Part shown: in pieces, positions 31,056-40,319 of the stretch | Layout of the letters: each line of letters starts with the position of its first letter | Position numbering within the stretch: position 1 is the first letter of the stretch | Source: Agrococcus sp. SGAir0287 | GTDB taxonomy: Bacteria; Actinomycetota; Actinomycetes; Actinomycetales; Microbacteriaceae | Assembly (NCBI RefSeq): GCF_005484985.1 | Contig: NZ_CP027942.1 | Span: forward strand, 1 to 64,000 | DNA length: 64,000 nt | Direction: 5' to 3' | Notes under the pieces: generated by a model | What the model was told of the DNA's origin: nothing | Databases searched by the model: none | What the model saw: the letters and a program-made list of their open reading frames with translations, nothing else | Program-made: the position numbers and the translations under genes

Positions 31056-32290
31056 GGCGACGACACCTCCAGCCGGTCGACGATCCGCTGCGCCGCGTCG
31101 AGGCTGTCGGCGTTGATCGTCTGCTCGATGCGCTGCTGCTCGAACTCCGTCAGCTCCGAGAGCTCGATGTTCGTGACCTGCACCTCGGAGGAGAGCACGA
31201 TCGGGCCGACGTCGCTCTGCACGCCCTGGTAGATCGTCACGTAGCCCTCGTCGTTCGCGCCGACGAAGTAGTGCGTCTGCGTCCACGCGTAGAAGCCGAG
31301 CGCACCGCCGACGACGGCGATCACGGCGAGCGCGACCCCGACCGCCCAGGTGATGCGGCGGCGCAGCTTCCATCGGCGGTGCTCGGCGAGCAGCTCGGCG
31401 AGGTACTCCTCGCTCTCGGGCTCGAAGTGCTCGTAGGCGGGCTGCTGCCTGGCCTGCACGGGATGCAGCAGCAGCTGCGTGAGGCTCATGGGCGTCGCCT
31501 CGGGCTCGGCCGCCTCGTAGTCGATCTCGCTCGCGGCACTGCCGACCATCTGCGGCTCGACGCTCGAGACGGGCGACTCGTCGACGTCGACGACGACGAC
31601 CGTCACGTTGTCGGGGGCACCGTGGCTCAGCGCCTCCTGCACGAGACGGTCGGCGGTCGCGGCCGCGTCGCGGCGCTGGCCGAGCAGCTGCGCGAGCCTC
31701 GCCTCGCCGACGACGCCCGAGAGCCCGTCGGAGCACACGATCCAGCGATCCCCGGGCAGCGTGTCCTCGACGATGCCGTCGATCTCGGGGTGGGTCTCGA
31801 TGTTGCCGAGCACGCGCATGACGACGTTGCGCCGTGGATGGGTCTCCGCCTCCTCGCGCGTGATGCGGCCCGCCTCGACGAGCTTCTGCACGAAGGTGTG
31901 GTCGGTGGTGATCTGGGTGAGGGCGCCGACGCGGTACCGGTAGATGCGCGAGTCGCCGATGTGGGCGATCGCCATGCGGTCGCCGACGCGGACGATGCCC
32001 GAGACCGTCGTGCCCATGCCCGCGAGCTCGGGATGCTCCCGCATCGTCGACTGCAGGGTCTCGCCGGCCGCCTGGATCGTGCCCTTGAGGTCGTCGAGCG
32101 CCTCCTCGGCGCTCGCGTGCTCGCGGTCCGCGTCCCGCAGCCGCCGGATGGTCAGCGCGGAGGCGACGTCGCCGCCCGCGTGGCCGCCCATGCCGTCGGC
32201 GACCACGAACAGGTGGGCGCCCGCGTAGCCCGAGTCCTGGTTGTCGCTCCGGACCCTGCCCACGTGGCTGCGCGCTGCGGCGAGGGCCAC
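31052..32290 (-). CDS. pstP: PP2C-family serine/threonine phosphatase PstP
   Basis: A 412-residue phosphatase opposing PknA and PknB. The N-terminal PP2C domain (about 1-235) has the metal-binding motifs RSDNQDSGY, VVADGMGGHAGG, IGDSRIYRY, SDGLSGVV and GAPDNVTVVVVDVD. A linker, one transmembrane helix (about 318-340) and a small extracytoplasmic domain follow. The GTG start at 32290 is one base after the fhaB stop. All metal-coordinating Asp residues appear intact. Confidence 0.95.
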   Translation of the reverse strand: MALAAARSHVGRVRSDNQDSGYAGAHLFVVADGMGGHAGGDVASALTIRRLRDADREHASAEEALDDLKGTIQAAGETLQSTMREHPELAGMGTTVSGIVRVGDRMAIAHIGDSRIYRYRVGALTQITTDHTFVQKLVEAGRITREEAETHPRRNVVMRVLGNIETHPEIDGIVEDTLPGDRWIVCSDGLSGVVGEARLAQLLGQRRDAAATADRLVQEALSHGAPDNVTVVVVDVDESPVSSVEPQMVGSAASEIDYEAAEPEATPMSLTQLLLHPVQARQQPAYEHFEPESEEYLAELLAEHRRWKLRRRITWAVGVALAVIAVVGGALGFYAWTQTHYFVGANDEGYVTIYQGVQSDVGPIVLSSEVQVTNIELSELTEFEQQRIEQTINADSLDAAQRIVDRLEVSSP

Positions 32291-32291
32291 G

Positions 32292-32846
32292 TCACCGCCT
32301 CAGCTCGAACGTGGTGGTGCCGATGCGCAGCTCCACGCCCGGGGTCACGGATGCCGAACCCTGCACGCGACGACCGCCGACGAACGTCCCGTTCGTCGAG
32401 CCGAGGTCCTCGATGCGCCACTCGTCGCCGCGCAGCACGAGGCGTGCGTGGTTCGAGGACGTGTAGTCGTCCTTCACCTGCAGGCCGGAGCCGCTCGATC
32501 GGCCGATCGTGAGACCCGTCGCGGGCAGGTCGATCTCGAGGCCGGCGCGCGGGCCGCCCGTCACGACGAGGCGCGACGCGGGTCGGCTCGCCGGCGCGGC
32601 GGCGCGCGAGCCGCGGCCCATCTGCGTCACCGTGGTCGCCGCGTCCGGCGACACGGCCGTCGCGCTCGATCGGGCGGGAGGCGCCGTCGGCGTCGGGCTC
32701 GGCGCGGGCGTGCTGCCCTGCTGCTGCAAGCGCGTGATGCGCGAGCCGAAGAGGTCGCTGCGCAGCGAGTAGATGACGATGAAGATGAAGACCCACAGCA
32801 GCACGAGGAATCCCACGCGCAGCAGCAGCAGCGTCAGCTCGCTCAT
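32292..32846 (-). CDS. fhaB: FHA-domain membrane protein FhaB (FipA)
   Basis: A 184-residue protein with one N-terminal transmembrane helix (about 7-27), a Pro/Thr/Ala-rich linker and a C-terminal FHA domain. The phosphothreonine-binding motifs are GLTIGRSSGSGLQV, NHARLVL and DLGSTNGTFVGGRRV. FHA domains read phosphothreonine on kinase substrates; the mycobacterial homologue (Rv0019c) takes part in division. Start ATG 32846 overlaps the fhaA stop. Confidence 0.93.
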   Translation of the reverse strand: MSELTLLLLRVGFLVLLWVFIFIVIYSLRSDLFGSRITRLQQQGSTPAPSPTPTAPPARSSATAVSPDAATTVTQMGRGSRAAAPASRPASRLVVTGGPRAGLEIDLPATGLTIGRSSGSGLQVKDDYTSSNHARLVLRGDEWRIEDLGSTNGTFVGGRRVQGSASVTPGVELRIGTTTFELRR

Positions 32847-33520
32847 CGGTCGCCCCTCGACTCCGCGAGCACGCGGTACACGAGCCGCGTCGACCCGATG
32901 TCGATGATCGAGTCCGGCTCGAGCAGCGACTTCTTCAGCCGCCGGCCGTTGAGCAGCGTGCCGTTCGTCGACCCGAGGTCGGTGATCTGCGCTCGCGACC
33001 CGTCCCAGACGATCTCGGCGTGCGAGCGCGAGGCGCCGGCGTCGTCGACCGTGATGTCGGCGTCGGAGCCGCGGCCGATGATCGTGCGGCCCTTCCGCAG
33101 CGAGACGCGGTTGCCCTTGATGTCGACGACGGCCCGCCAGGCGACCTCGCCCTTCGCGAGCTCCGCATCCACGGCGAGGATGCCGGTGGCGAGCGCGTCG
33201 TCGCGCTCGAGCGTCAGGTCGATGCCGCCGGCGAACGAGTACTGGTTCTCGGCGGCGTGCCTCTGCAGCGCAGACCGCAGCTCGTCGGTGAGCGACTCGC
33301 CCAGGCGCGACATGCGCGCGTGGTCCTCGGGGGAGAGGCGCACGGTGAGGCGGTTGGGCACGAGGATGCGGTCGCGGGAGACGACGGATGCGTTCGTGTC
33401 GAGCTCGCGCTTGAGGGCCGCGACGATCTCCAACGGCTCGACGCCGCTGCGGAACGTCTTGGCGAATGCGCCGTTGACGACCCGCTCGAGCCCGCGCTCG
33501 AAGCTGTCGAGGATTCCCAC
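32843..33520 (-). CDS. fhaA: FHA-domain protein FhaA with DUF3662 domain
   Basis: A 225-residue cytoplasmic protein. The N-terminal DUF3662 region begins VGILDSFERGLERVVNGAFAKTFRSGVEPLEI, as in FhaA. The C-terminal FHA domain carries RTIIGRGSDADITV, SRSHAEIVWD and DLGSTNGTLLNGRRL. The Gly/Pro-rich spacer of mycobacterial FhaA (527 aa) is missing, as is usual in Microbacteriaceae. It would bind PknB-phosphorylated partners in wall synthesis. The GTG at 33520 is chosen from the family start; in-frame starts further upstream run into the tRNA-Leu gene. It is the first gene of the cluster. Confidence 0.93.
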   Translation of the reverse strand: MGILDSFERGLERVVNGAFAKTFRSGVEPLEIVAALKRELDTNASVVSRDRILVPNRLTVRLSPEDHARMSRLGESLTDELRSALQRHAAENQYSFAGGIDLTLERDDALATGILAVDAELAKGEVAWRAVVDIKGNRVSLRKGRTIIGRGSDADITVDDAGASRSHAEIVWDGSRAQITDLGSTNGTLLNGRRLKKSLLEPDSIIDIGSTRLVYRVLAESRGDR

Positions 33521-33616
33521 CGTCTTGTCGTGCCTCTCGTCTCGTGCGTCCCTCAGGGTACGGGATGAACGTAGCGAGCGCGTCGCAGCGCGCATCGGCG
33601 GACCCTTCGGCTCTGC

Positions 33617-33622
33617 TAGAGT
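33617..33622 (+). promoter_or_regulatory. -10 element of the tRNA-Leu promoter
   Basis: TAGAGT lies 32 bp upstream of the mature tRNA 5' end. It is in the 134-bp gap that also holds the divergent fhaA promoter, for which a possible minus-strand -10 (TACCCT) is at 33562-33557. Confidence 0.45.
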
Positions 33623-33654
33623 CTCGTGGTTGGCTCGCAGCGATGCGGCCGCAC

Positions 33655-33738
33655 GCGCGAGTGGCGGAATTGGCAGACGCGCTGGCTTCAGGTGCCAGTG
33701 CCCGCAAGGGCGTGGGGGTTCAAGTCCCCCCTCGCGCA
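33655..33738 (+). tRNA. tRNA-Leu (CAG)
   Basis: A class II tRNA of 84 nt. Acceptor GCGCGAG/CTCGCGC, anticodon stem CTGGC/GCCAG around TTCAGGT (anticodon CAG), long variable arm TGCCCGCAAGGGCG and T-arm GGTTCAAGTCC. CCA is not encoded. Its position after fhaA is conserved in Actinobacteria. Confidence 0.98.
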
Positions 33739-33760
33739 CGGAGCTCCTCGAGAGCGCATC

Positions 33761-33792
33761 GGAAGGCCCGGATCCTCGGATCCGGGCCTTCC
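33761..33792 (+). terminator. Terminator after tRNA-Leu
   Basis: GGAAGGCCCGGATC (33761-33774) pairs perfectly with 33779-33792 across a CTCG loop, 22 bp after the tRNA. Confidence 0.9.
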
Positions 33793-33831
33793 GTCGTCCG
33801 TCGGCCGGCTCGCGGATGGGATCCTCGAGCC

Positions 33832-34323
33832 ATGACGTTCGCGCTGCGCCGCCTGGACCACGGGGACTGGTCCGCCGTCGAGCGGATCTACGCCGAGGGC
33901 ATCGCGACCGGCCTCGCCACGTTCGAGTCGACGACCCCGTCGGCCGAGGCGTTCCACGCGACGCGGATCGCGGCGCTCGGCAGCGTCGCGGAGCAGGAGG
34001 GCGTCGTCGTCGGCTGGGTCGCGGCGTCCCCCGTCTCCGCCCGCGCGGCGTATCGCGGGGTCGTCGAGCACTCCGTCTACGTCGCGCAGGAGGCCCGCGG
34101 CGGCGGCATCGGCGAGGCGCTGCTGCGCCGACTGCTGCAGGACGCCGAGGCGCGCGGCGTCTGGACCGTGCAGTCGTCGATCATCGCCGAGAACGTCGGC
34201 AGCATCCGCCTCCACGAGCGCGTGGGATACCGCGTCGTCGGCGTTCGCGAGCGCATCGGCCGCACGCCGGACGGCGTCTGGCACGACACCGTGCTCGTCG
34301 AGCGCCGCAGCGCGCTGCCCTGA
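33832..34323 (+). CDS. GNAT family N-acetyltransferase, phosphinothricin-acetyltransferase-like
   Basis: A 163-residue acetyltransferase of the PAT/MnaT type. The start LRRLDHGDWSAVERIYAEGIATGLATFE and the acetyl-CoA-binding motif YVAQEARGGGIGEALLRRLL are typical, with IIAENVGSIRLHERVGYRVVG near the end. Members acetylate phosphinothricin, methionine sulfoximine or related amino acids. The actual substrate is not predictable. It is a monocistronic unit converging on the alcohol dehydrogenase gene. Confidence 0.87.
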   Translation: MTFALRRLDHGDWSAVERIYAEGIATGLATFESTTPSAEAFHATRIAALGSVAEQEGVVVGWVAASPVSARAAYRGVVEHSVYVAQEARGGGIGEALLRRLLQDAEARGVWTVQSSIIAENVGSIRLHERVGYRVVGVRERIGRTPDGVWHDTVLVERRSALP

Positions 34324-34352
34324 CTCGATCCCCTGTCCGGCGGGCGACGCGG

Positions 34353-35414
34353 TCAGGGACGGACGATCACCTTGATCGCCCGGCGCTCGTCCATCGCCCG
34401 GTACGCCTCCGCCACGTCCTCGAGCGGCACCTCCATGTCGAAGACGCGACCGGGGTCGAGCGAGCCGTCGAGCACCTCGGGCAGCAGCTCGAGGATGTAC
34501 GGGCGCACGGGCGCGACGCCGCCGCGCACGCCCACGTTCGTCGAGAACAGCTGCCGGATGGGCAGCTCAGGGCCGCCGGCGGGCACGCCGACGAAGCCCA
34601 CCTGGCCGCCGGGCCGCGCCGATCGCAGCGCCTGATCCATCGACTCGGCCGTGCCGACGCACTCGAGCACGACGTCGGGGCCGATGCCGTCGAACATCGC
34701 GTGGAGGCGCTCGGCGCCCTCGTCGCCGCGCTGGGCGACGACGTCGGTGGCGCCGAACGCGACCGCGAGCCGCTGCCGGTCCGCGTGGCGCGACATCGCG
34801 ACGATGCGCGAGGCGCCGAGCCGCTTCGCCGCCAGCACGGCGCTGAGCCCGACGGCGCCGTCGCCGACGACCGCGACGGTCGAGCCCTCGCGCACCCCGC
34901 CCGACAGCGCGGCGTGGTGGCCCGTCGGCATGACGTCGGAGAGCGCGAGCAGGCTCGGGAGCAGCTCCGGCGCCGGGTCGCCGGGCACGACGACGAGGGT
35001 GCCGTCGGCGAGCGGCACGCGCACCCGCTCGCCCTGTCCGGCGTCGGCGAAGCCCTCCTCGCCCTCCGAGCCCCAGCCGCCGCCGTGCAGGCACGACGTC
35101 GTGATGCCGTTGCGGCAGTTCGCGCACTCGCCGCACGAGATGACGAAGGGCGCGATCACGAGGTCGCCCGGCTGCATGGTGCGCACGGCTGCGCCGACCT
35201 CCTCGATGACGCCGACGAACTCGTGGCCGATGCGGCGAGGCTCCTCAATCGGTCGCACCCCGCGGTAGGGCCACAGGTCCGAGCCGCACACGCACGCGGC
35301 CACCACGCGCACGATCGCGTCGCGACCGGTGGCATCCGGCCCCGTCCGCAGCGCCGGATCCGGCACGTCCTCGACGCGGACGTCGCGCTCGCCGTGGATG
35401 ATCGTCGCTCGCAT
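34353..35414 (-). CDS. Zinc-dependent alcohol dehydrogenase (MDR family)
   Basis: A 353-residue medium-chain dehydrogenase. Catalytic zinc ligands are Cys43, His64 and Glu65 (GHEF). The structural zinc loop has Cys94, Cys97, Cys100 and Cys108. The NAD(P) fold reads VAVVGDGAVGLSAVLAAKRLGA, followed by SRHADRQRL, whose Arg and His suggest possible NADP preference. It oxidises an alcohol or reduces an aldehyde; the substrate is unknown. The ATG at 35414 is preceded by GAGGAG. No partner gene is adjacent on the same strand. Confidence 0.9.
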   Translation of the reverse strand: MRATIIHGERDVRVEDVPDPALRTGPDATGRDAIVRVVAACVCGSDLWPYRGVRPIEEPRRIGHEFVGVIEEVGAAVRTMQPGDLVIAPFVISCGECANCRNGITTSCLHGGGWGSEGEEGFADAGQGERVRVPLADGTLVVVPGDPAPELLPSLLALSDVMPTGHHAALSGGVREGSTVAVVGDGAVGLSAVLAAKRLGASRIVAMSRHADRQRLAVAFGATDVVAQRGDEGAERLHAMFDGIGPDVVLECVGTAESMDQALRSARPGGQVGFVGVPAGGPELPIRQLFSTNVGVRGGVAPVRPYILELLPEVLDGSLDPGRVFDMEVPLEDVAEAYRAMDERRAIKVIVRP

Positions 35415-35553
35415 GGTGATGCTCCTCGCGTGGATGGGCATCCAGCCTGGCACGGTCGCAGCGGCGTGCCGTGTCCCTCGTCGAACCCGCACGAGAGCGG
35501 TGCGAGACGTGCAGGATGCCCGCGAGGCCGCGCTCACGTGCGGATTCGACGAG

Positions 35554-37029
35554 TCAGCTGGTGGGTCGCCCGGACTCGGCGGCGGTGTCCGCCCCCGAGC
35601 CGCGCACGAACGCCGCGAGCACGACGGCGCCGAGCGACAGGACCGCGCCCACGACGAACGCCGTGTGCACGCCCGCGCTGCTGGCGGCAGCAGCATCCGT
35701 CACGCCATCCGCCGCCGCAGCCGCCGCGCCGACGGCCATGAGCGTGACGAACAGCGCGGTGCCGGCGGCGCCGCCGACCTGCTGCAGCGTCGACATGAGC
35801 GCCGAGCCGTGGGAGTACAGGCGTCGTGGGAGCGAGCCGAGCGCCGAGGTGAGCAGCGGCGTGAAGACGAAGGCGATGCCTGCGTTCAGCGCCAGGTGCA
35901 TGGCGATGACGAGCGAGGCGGGCGAGTCGGCGTCGAGCGTCGTCATCCACCACAGCGCCGCGCTCACGACGATCGCGGCCGGCAGCACGAGCGGGCGCGG
36001 GCCGAAGCGGTCGAAGAGGGCTCCGACGATCGGTGCGAGCACGCCCATGAGCACCCCGCCGGGCAGCAGCATGAGCCCCGTCGTGAGCGCATCGAGCCCG
36101 AGCGCGTTCTGCAGGTAGAGGGGCAGCAGGATCAGCGTGCCGAGCATGAGGCCGAACATGATCACGACGAGCACGACGGCGAGCACGAACGAGCGGGCGC
36201 GGAAGACGGCCAGGTCGAGCAGCACGCGGTCGGTGCCGCCCAGCGCGAGCTGCCGCCAGACGAAGGCGCCGAGCGCCGCGACGCCGACGGCGAGCGGCAC
36301 CCACAGCGGCAGGGCCGAGTGGCCCTCCGCCGACTCGCCGATGGAGGCGAGGCCGTAGACGAGGCCGCCGAACCCGAGGGCGGCGAGCGGGATGGACACG
36401 ACGTCGAGGTGCGCGGGCTTCGTGTCGGTGAGGTTCCGCACGAACACCGCGCCGAGCGCGAGCGACGCCACGGCGATGGGCAGCACGAAGAGGAAGAGCC
36501 AGTGCCATTCGAACGCCGAGAGGATGAGGCCGGACGCCGTCGGACCGATCGCGGGCGCGACGGCGATGACGACCGAGACGAGGCCCATGAAGCGGCCGCG
36601 TCGCTCGGGCGGCACGACCGAGAGCACCGTCGTGAACAGCAGCGGCATCATGATCGCCGTGCCGGCGGCCTGGACGACGCGGCCGACGAGCAGCACCTCG
36701 AAGCCCGGTGCGATCGCGGCGACCGCCGTGCCGGCGGTGAAGAGCCCCATCGCGACGAAGAAGAGGGAGCGCAGCGGGAAGCGCTGCAGCAGGAACCCGG
36801 TGGTCGGGATGACGACGGCCATCGTGAGCAGGAAGCCGGTCGTGAGCCACTGCGCCGTCGAGGTCGTGATGCCGAGGTCGATCGTCAGCTGCGGAATCGC
36901 GACGCCCATGATCGTCTCGTTGAGGATGACGACGAAGGCGCTCGCGACGAGCAGCGCGAGCACAGGCCCCGGGCGCACGTGCGCGGGCGTGACGGTCGAG
37001 GTCGAGGCGGTGGCGGTGGGGCTGGTCAT
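35554..37029 (-). CDS. MFS drug:proton antiporter, DHA2 (EmrB/QacA) type
   Basis: A 491-residue transporter with 14 predicted membrane helices. The DHA2 features include VLNETIMGVAIPQLTIDLG in helix 1, LLVGRVVQAAGTAIMMPL, and PALGPTASG-like motif C (IAPAIGPTASGLIL). It exports drugs or toxic organics by proton antiport. It is divergent from a TetR regulator with a palindromic operator between them, which predicts repression relieved by a substrate of the pump. The ATG at 37029 fits the family start. Confidence 0.93.
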   Translation of the reverse strand: MTSPTATASTSTVTPAHVRPGPVLALLVASAFVVILNETIMGVAIPQLTIDLGITTSTAQWLTTGFLLTMAVVIPTTGFLLQRFPLRSLFFVAMGLFTAGTAVAAIAPGFEVLLVGRVVQAAGTAIMMPLLFTTVLSVVPPERRGRFMGLVSVVIAVAPAIGPTASGLILSAFEWHWLFLFVLPIAVASLALGAVFVRNLTDTKPAHLDVVSIPLAALGFGGLVYGLASIGESAEGHSALPLWVPLAVGVAALGAFVWRQLALGGTDRVLLDLAVFRARSFVLAVVLVVIMFGLMLGTLILLPLYLQNALGLDALTTGLMLLPGGVLMGVLAPIVGALFDRFGPRPLVLPAAIVVSAALWWMTTLDADSPASLVIAMHLALNAGIAFVFTPLLTSALGSLPRRLYSHGSALMSTLQQVGGAAGTALFVTLMAVGAAAAAADGVTDAAAASSAGVHTAFVVGAVLSLGAVVLAAFVRGSGADTAAESGRPTS

Positions 37030-37090
37030 GGCGTCCTCGTCTGCGGCTGCGTGTCGTCGGAGCGCCGAGCCCCATCGATCTGCGCATCCG

Positions 37091-37121
37091 CGTCAATCTG
37101 GCAGTGACTGCCACGTTGACG
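37091..37121. promoter_or_regulatory. TetR operator between the MFS pump and tetR genes
   Basis: A 31-bp dyad centred at 37106. The inner arms are TGGCAG (37099-37104) and CTGCCA (37108-37113); the outer arms are CGTCAA (37091-37096) and TTGACG (37116-37121). It lies 62 bp from the pump start and 23 bp from the regulator start. Confidence 0.8.
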
Positions 37122-37143
37122 CGGACTACCGTAGCATGGGCGC

Positions 37144-37758
37144 GTGACGATCGACCATCCCGCCGGCGCAGACCTGCGCGAGCGCCGTCGATCGCAGACG
37201 CGAGGCGAGATCGCGGAAGCCGCGCTCGACCTCTTCGAGCGGCAGGGGGTCGCGGCGACGACGGTCGAGGACATCGCGGCAGCGGCCGGCGTCTCGCCGC
37301 GCACCTTCTACCGCCTGTGCGGCACGAAGGAGCAGGCGGTGCTCGACGACGCCGAGATCGCCGCCGCGATGGCCGACGCCGTCGCGTCCCTCGATCCGTC
37401 GCGACCGCTCCGCGCGCAGCTCGTCGCCTTCTGGCGCGAGCACCTGCTGATCCTCGAGGACGACGCCGAGGGTCATCGGCGCCACCTGCGCGTGCGACGG
37501 CTCATCGGCGACGAGCCCGCGCTGCTCGCCGCCGCGCTGCGGCGGGAGCACGAGCGCGACGAGCGGTTCCTCGCCGACCTCGTGGCCGCGACCGGCCGCG
37601 ACGAGCTGCAGATGCGGGCGCTCGTCGAGTGGCAGTCGGTGCTCATCCGACTCACGATCGAGGGATGGGTGCGTGCCTCCGCCGACGGGACGGGCGTCCG
37701 GCTGCAGTCGGTCTACGACCGGGCCCTCGCCGCGCTCGTGGGGTGCGAGTCGATCTGA
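37144..37758 (+). CDS. TetR/AcrR family transcriptional regulator
   Basis: A 204-residue repressor with the N-terminal HTH (RGEIAEAALDLFERQGVAATTVEDIAAAAGVSPRTFYRLCGTKEQ) and an all-helical ligand-binding domain. It should bind the dyad at 37091-37121 and control both itself and the divergent DHA2 pump. The GTG at 37144 is 6 nt after TAGCAT (37132-37137), so the transcript is probably leaderless. The ligand is unknown. Confidence 0.92.
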   Translation: MTIDHPAGADLRERRRSQTRGEIAEAALDLFERQGVAATTVEDIAAAAGVSPRTFYRLCGTKEQAVLDDAEIAAAMADAVASLDPSRPLRAQLVAFWREHLLILEDDAEGHRRHLRVRRLIGDEPALLAAALRREHERDERFLADLVAATGRDELQMRALVEWQSVLIRLTIEGWVRASADGTGVRLQSVYDRALAALVGCESI

Positions 37759-37776
37759 GCCGCGGTCGGTCGCGCG

Positions 37777-38589
37777 TCAGGTGCGGCGGTCGAGCTCGAC
37801 GAGGGCGCCGAGCGGTGCGGCATCGGCCCGCTCGCGCTCGGCCGGGCCGAGGAGGCCGCGGGCGACGAGCGCCTCGAGGGCCTCGCGGCGCTCTGCACGC
37901 ATCGCCTCGCGCGGGCCCTCGGGCAGCACGGCGATCGCCGCGCCCGCGGCGGCCGAATCTGGTAGCCCGGTCACGGGGAACCAGTCGCGCGTGCGCTCCG
38001 CCGGGCGCGAGACGAGCAGCAGCGCGAGCATCGTCGCGACCGACACGGCAGCGGCGACGCCGGTCGCCGCCAGGGCCGCGGCGGGCGATGCGCCCTCGTC
38101 GGCTCGGCGGAGCACGACCGGCAGCGTGAGAAGCGCGAGCACGAGCGTCGCGCCCGGCAGCGCCAGGTCGGAGCGCAGCCGCACTCGCTGCCGGCGCAGC
38201 CAGAAGGCGAGCGACGACAGCGGCAGCGCGACCGCGACGCCGAAGCAGGCGGCGACGATCGGGAACGCCACGGCCGCGTCCAGCGGCTCGGAGACGTCGA
38301 TCCGCGCGCCCCCGTTCCCCACGACGATCGAGCCGTCGGCCACGACGACCGCGAATCCCACGACCGGCGCGGCGAGCGCGAGCAGCGAGGCGATGACGAG
38401 GAGCGCGGTGCCCACGCGGCCGCCGACGGGGTGCCGACGTCCGCCCGGGTCGTCGACCCGACGCCTGCCGAGCGCGCGCAGCGCAGCGTGGTCGTGGCGC
38501 AGCACGTGCGCCTCGAGGTCGGCGAGCGACGCGCGCTCGGGCACGACTGCACGTGCCCACGTCACGGCATCCGGGATGTCGACGCTCAC
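37777..38589 (-). CDS. Hypothetical membrane protein, four spans
   Basis: No family is recognised. The 270-residue protein has a soluble N-terminus with an Arg-rich stretch (LRALGRRRVDDPGGRRH), four hydrophobic segments at about 60-85, 105-128, 145-165 and 172-192, and a charged C-terminal domain (EGPREAMRAERREALEALVARGLL, ending ELDRRT). The GTG at 38589 is preceded by GAGGAGG. It converges on tetR with an 18-bp gap and is 66 bp downstream of the ABC-F gene, so it could be read with it. Confidence 0.7.
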   Translation of the reverse strand: MSVDIPDAVTWARAVVPERASLADLEAHVLRHDHAALRALGRRRVDDPGGRRHPVGGRVGTALLVIASLLALAAPVVGFAVVVADGSIVVGNGGARIDVSEPLDAAVAFPIVAACFGVAVALPLSSLAFWLRRQRVRLRSDLALPGATLVLALLTLPVVLRRADEGASPAAALAATGVAAAVSVATMLALLLVSRPAERTRDWFPVTGLPDSAAAGAAIAVLPEGPREAMRAERREALEALVARGLLGPAERERADAAPLGALVELDRRT

Positions 38590-38655
38590 GATCCGCCTCC
38601 TCGTCGCTCGCCGGCGAGCCTGCCACGCCGTCCTGGGCGCAGGCTCCGCCGTGGC

Positions 38656-40251
38656 TCAGGCCGGTCCGTCGTGCAGCACGCCTCGCTCGACGGTCCACCG
38701 CCTCGTGACGCCGACGTCGGCGAGGAAGCGCTCGTCGTGGCTCACGACGACGAGCGCGCCCTCGAAGCCCGCGAGCGCGTCGACGAGATGGCCGATCGCG
38801 TCGACGTCGAGGTCGTTCGTCGGCTCGTCGAGCAGCAGCAGCCGCGGCGCGGGATCGGCGAGCAGCATGCGCGCGAGCGCGAGCCGCAGGCGCTCGCCAC
38901 CCGACAGCCCGGCCGCGAGCCGCTCGCCGTCCGCGCCGCGGAACAGGAAGCGGGCGAGCATCGCGCGCGCCTGCAGCGGCGTCGCGTGCGGGTTCGCGGC
39001 TCGCAGCACCTCCACGAGGGTCGCCGACTCGTCGACCTCGGTGCGCTGCGCGAGCACGGCGAGCTCCGGGATGCGGTGCGCGACCGGCGCGACGGCCGCG
39101 CGCTCGGGCGTCGCCGGCCACGCCTCGATGGCGCGCAGCAGGGTCGTCTTGCCCGAGCCGTTGAGGCCGGCGAGCGCGACGCGCTCCGGGCCGCGCACGA
39201 CGACGCGACCATCCGGTCCGCCGAGCTCGAGCACCGTCGTGCCGTTCGGCACACGCGTCTCGGGCATCGGCACCCGGATCGAGCGGTCGTCGCGCACCGC
39301 CTCCTCCGCGACGGCGATCGCGGCGAGCGCGCTCGCCTCGCGGCCCTGGTGCAGCCTGCCGCTCGCAGCCGTCGTCGCCTCCGACTGGTTGCGCAGCGCA
39401 TTCACCATGATCCGCGGGATGCCGCCGGCCGCCTGCGCGCGCCGACCCGCGGCCTCCGCCTGCTGCCGCCGCTCGTGCGCCTCGATGCGGTCGGCGCGCT
39501 CGCGCCGGTGCTCGGCGCGCGCATCCTGCAGTCGACGTCGCGCGGCAGCCTGCTCGGCGGCGATCGCCTGCTCGTAGACCGACCATGGCCCGTCGAACGT
39601 GCGCAGCTCGCGGCCGTGGATCTCGGCGATGCGGTCGACGTGCTCGAGCAGGGCGCGGTCGTGGCTCGCGACGACGAGGGTGCCCGGCCATGCGCGGATG
39701 GCCGCGACGAGGTCGGCGCGCGCCTCGGCGTCGAGGTTGTTCGACGGCTCGTCGAGCAGCGCGATCGGAGCCCCCGAGAGCCGGATGCCGGCGAGGCCGA
39801 CGCGGATCGCCTCGCCGCCCGAGAGGCTGCGCATCGGGCGGTCGAGCAGCGACTCGTCGCCCTCGACGCCCGCCGAGGCGAGCGCAGCCAGGGCCTCGGC
39901 CTCCACGCCCCAACGGTCGCCGACGGCGTCGAAGCGGGCGGGATCCACGTCGCCGTCCTCGATCGCGGCGATCGCGTCGCGCACGTTCGCGATGCCGAGG
40001 GCATCCGCGACCGTGCCGGGATGCGACGGCAGCGACTGCGGCAGGGTCGCTGCGGGCCCGCTCGCGACGACCGCGCCCGACGTGGGTGCGAGGTCGCCGG
40101 CGACGAGGCGCAGCAGGGTGGTCTTGCCGGTGCCGTTGCGGCCGACGAGGCCCGTGGCGCCTGGGCCGAAGGTGCCGGAGACGTCGTCGAGCGCGACGGT
40201 GCCGTCGGGCCAGACGACGCTGGCATGGGTGAGCTGGATGGTCGAAGACAC
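38656..40251 (-). CDS. ABC-F family ATP-binding protein (ribosome protection/translation factor type)
   Basis: A 531-residue soluble protein with two ABC domains in tandem and no membrane domain. First Walker [11 protein letters not shown] and signature [12 protein letters not shown]; second Walker [11 protein letters not shown] and signature [12 protein letters not shown]. Both Walker B regions are followed by DEPSNNLD or DEPTNDLD. The linker between the domains is Ala/Arg/Glu-rich. ABC-F proteins act at the ribosomal E site, some protecting against macrolide, lincosamide or pleuromutilin drugs. The GTG at 40251, after GGAGGA, is preferred over TTG 40263. The leader region suggests attenuation control. 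Confidence 0.92.
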   Translation of the reverse strand: MSSTIQLTHASVVWPDGTVALDDVSGTFGPGATGLVGRNGTGKTTLLRLVAGDLAPTSGAVVASGPAATLPQSLPSHPGTVADALGIANVRDAIAAIEDGDVDPARFDAVGDRWGVEAEALAALASAGVEGDESLLDRPMRSLSGGEAIRVGLAGIRLSGAPIALLDEPSNNLDAEARADLVAAIRAWPGTLVVASHDRALLEHVDRIAEIHGRELRTFDGPWSVYEQAIAAEQAAARRRLQDARAEHRRERADRIEAHERRQQAEAAGRRAQAAGGIPRIMVNALRNQSEATTAASGRLHQGREASALAAIAVAEEAVRDDRSIRVPMPETRVPNGTTVLELGGPDGRVVVRGPERVALAGLNGSGKTTLLRAIEAWPATPERAAVAPVAHRIPELAVLAQRTEVDESATLVEVLRAANPHATPLQARAMLARFLFRGADGERLAAGLSGGERLRLALARMLLADPAPRLLLLDEPTNDLDVDAIGHLVDALAGFEGALVVVSHDERFLADVGVTRRWTVERGVLHDGPA

Positions 40252-40275
40252 GGTGTCCTCCAAGAGCGCTTCGCT

Positions 40276-40319
40276 GCGCGCTGAGGACCGATGCGGTGCG
40301 TGTGCCGCTCTCAGCGCGC
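40276..40319 (-). promoter_or_regulatory. Attenuator-type hairpin in the ABC-F leader
   Basis: A perfect 10-bp stem (40319-40310 with 40285-40276 on the minus strand, GCGCGCTGAG/CTCAGCGCGC) encloses a 24-nt loop. The 5' arm contains the stop codon of the short leader ORF. The 3' arm is followed by a possible alternative small hairpin (AGCGC/GCGCT) next to the ABC-F ribosome-binding site. Confidence 0.65.

Noticed and set aside
37116..37137. TTGACG and TAGCAT as a sigma-70 promoter for tetR
   Set aside because: The spacer is only 10 bp. TTGACG is better explained as the right outer arm of the operator dyad; TAGCAT is kept as a leaderless -10.
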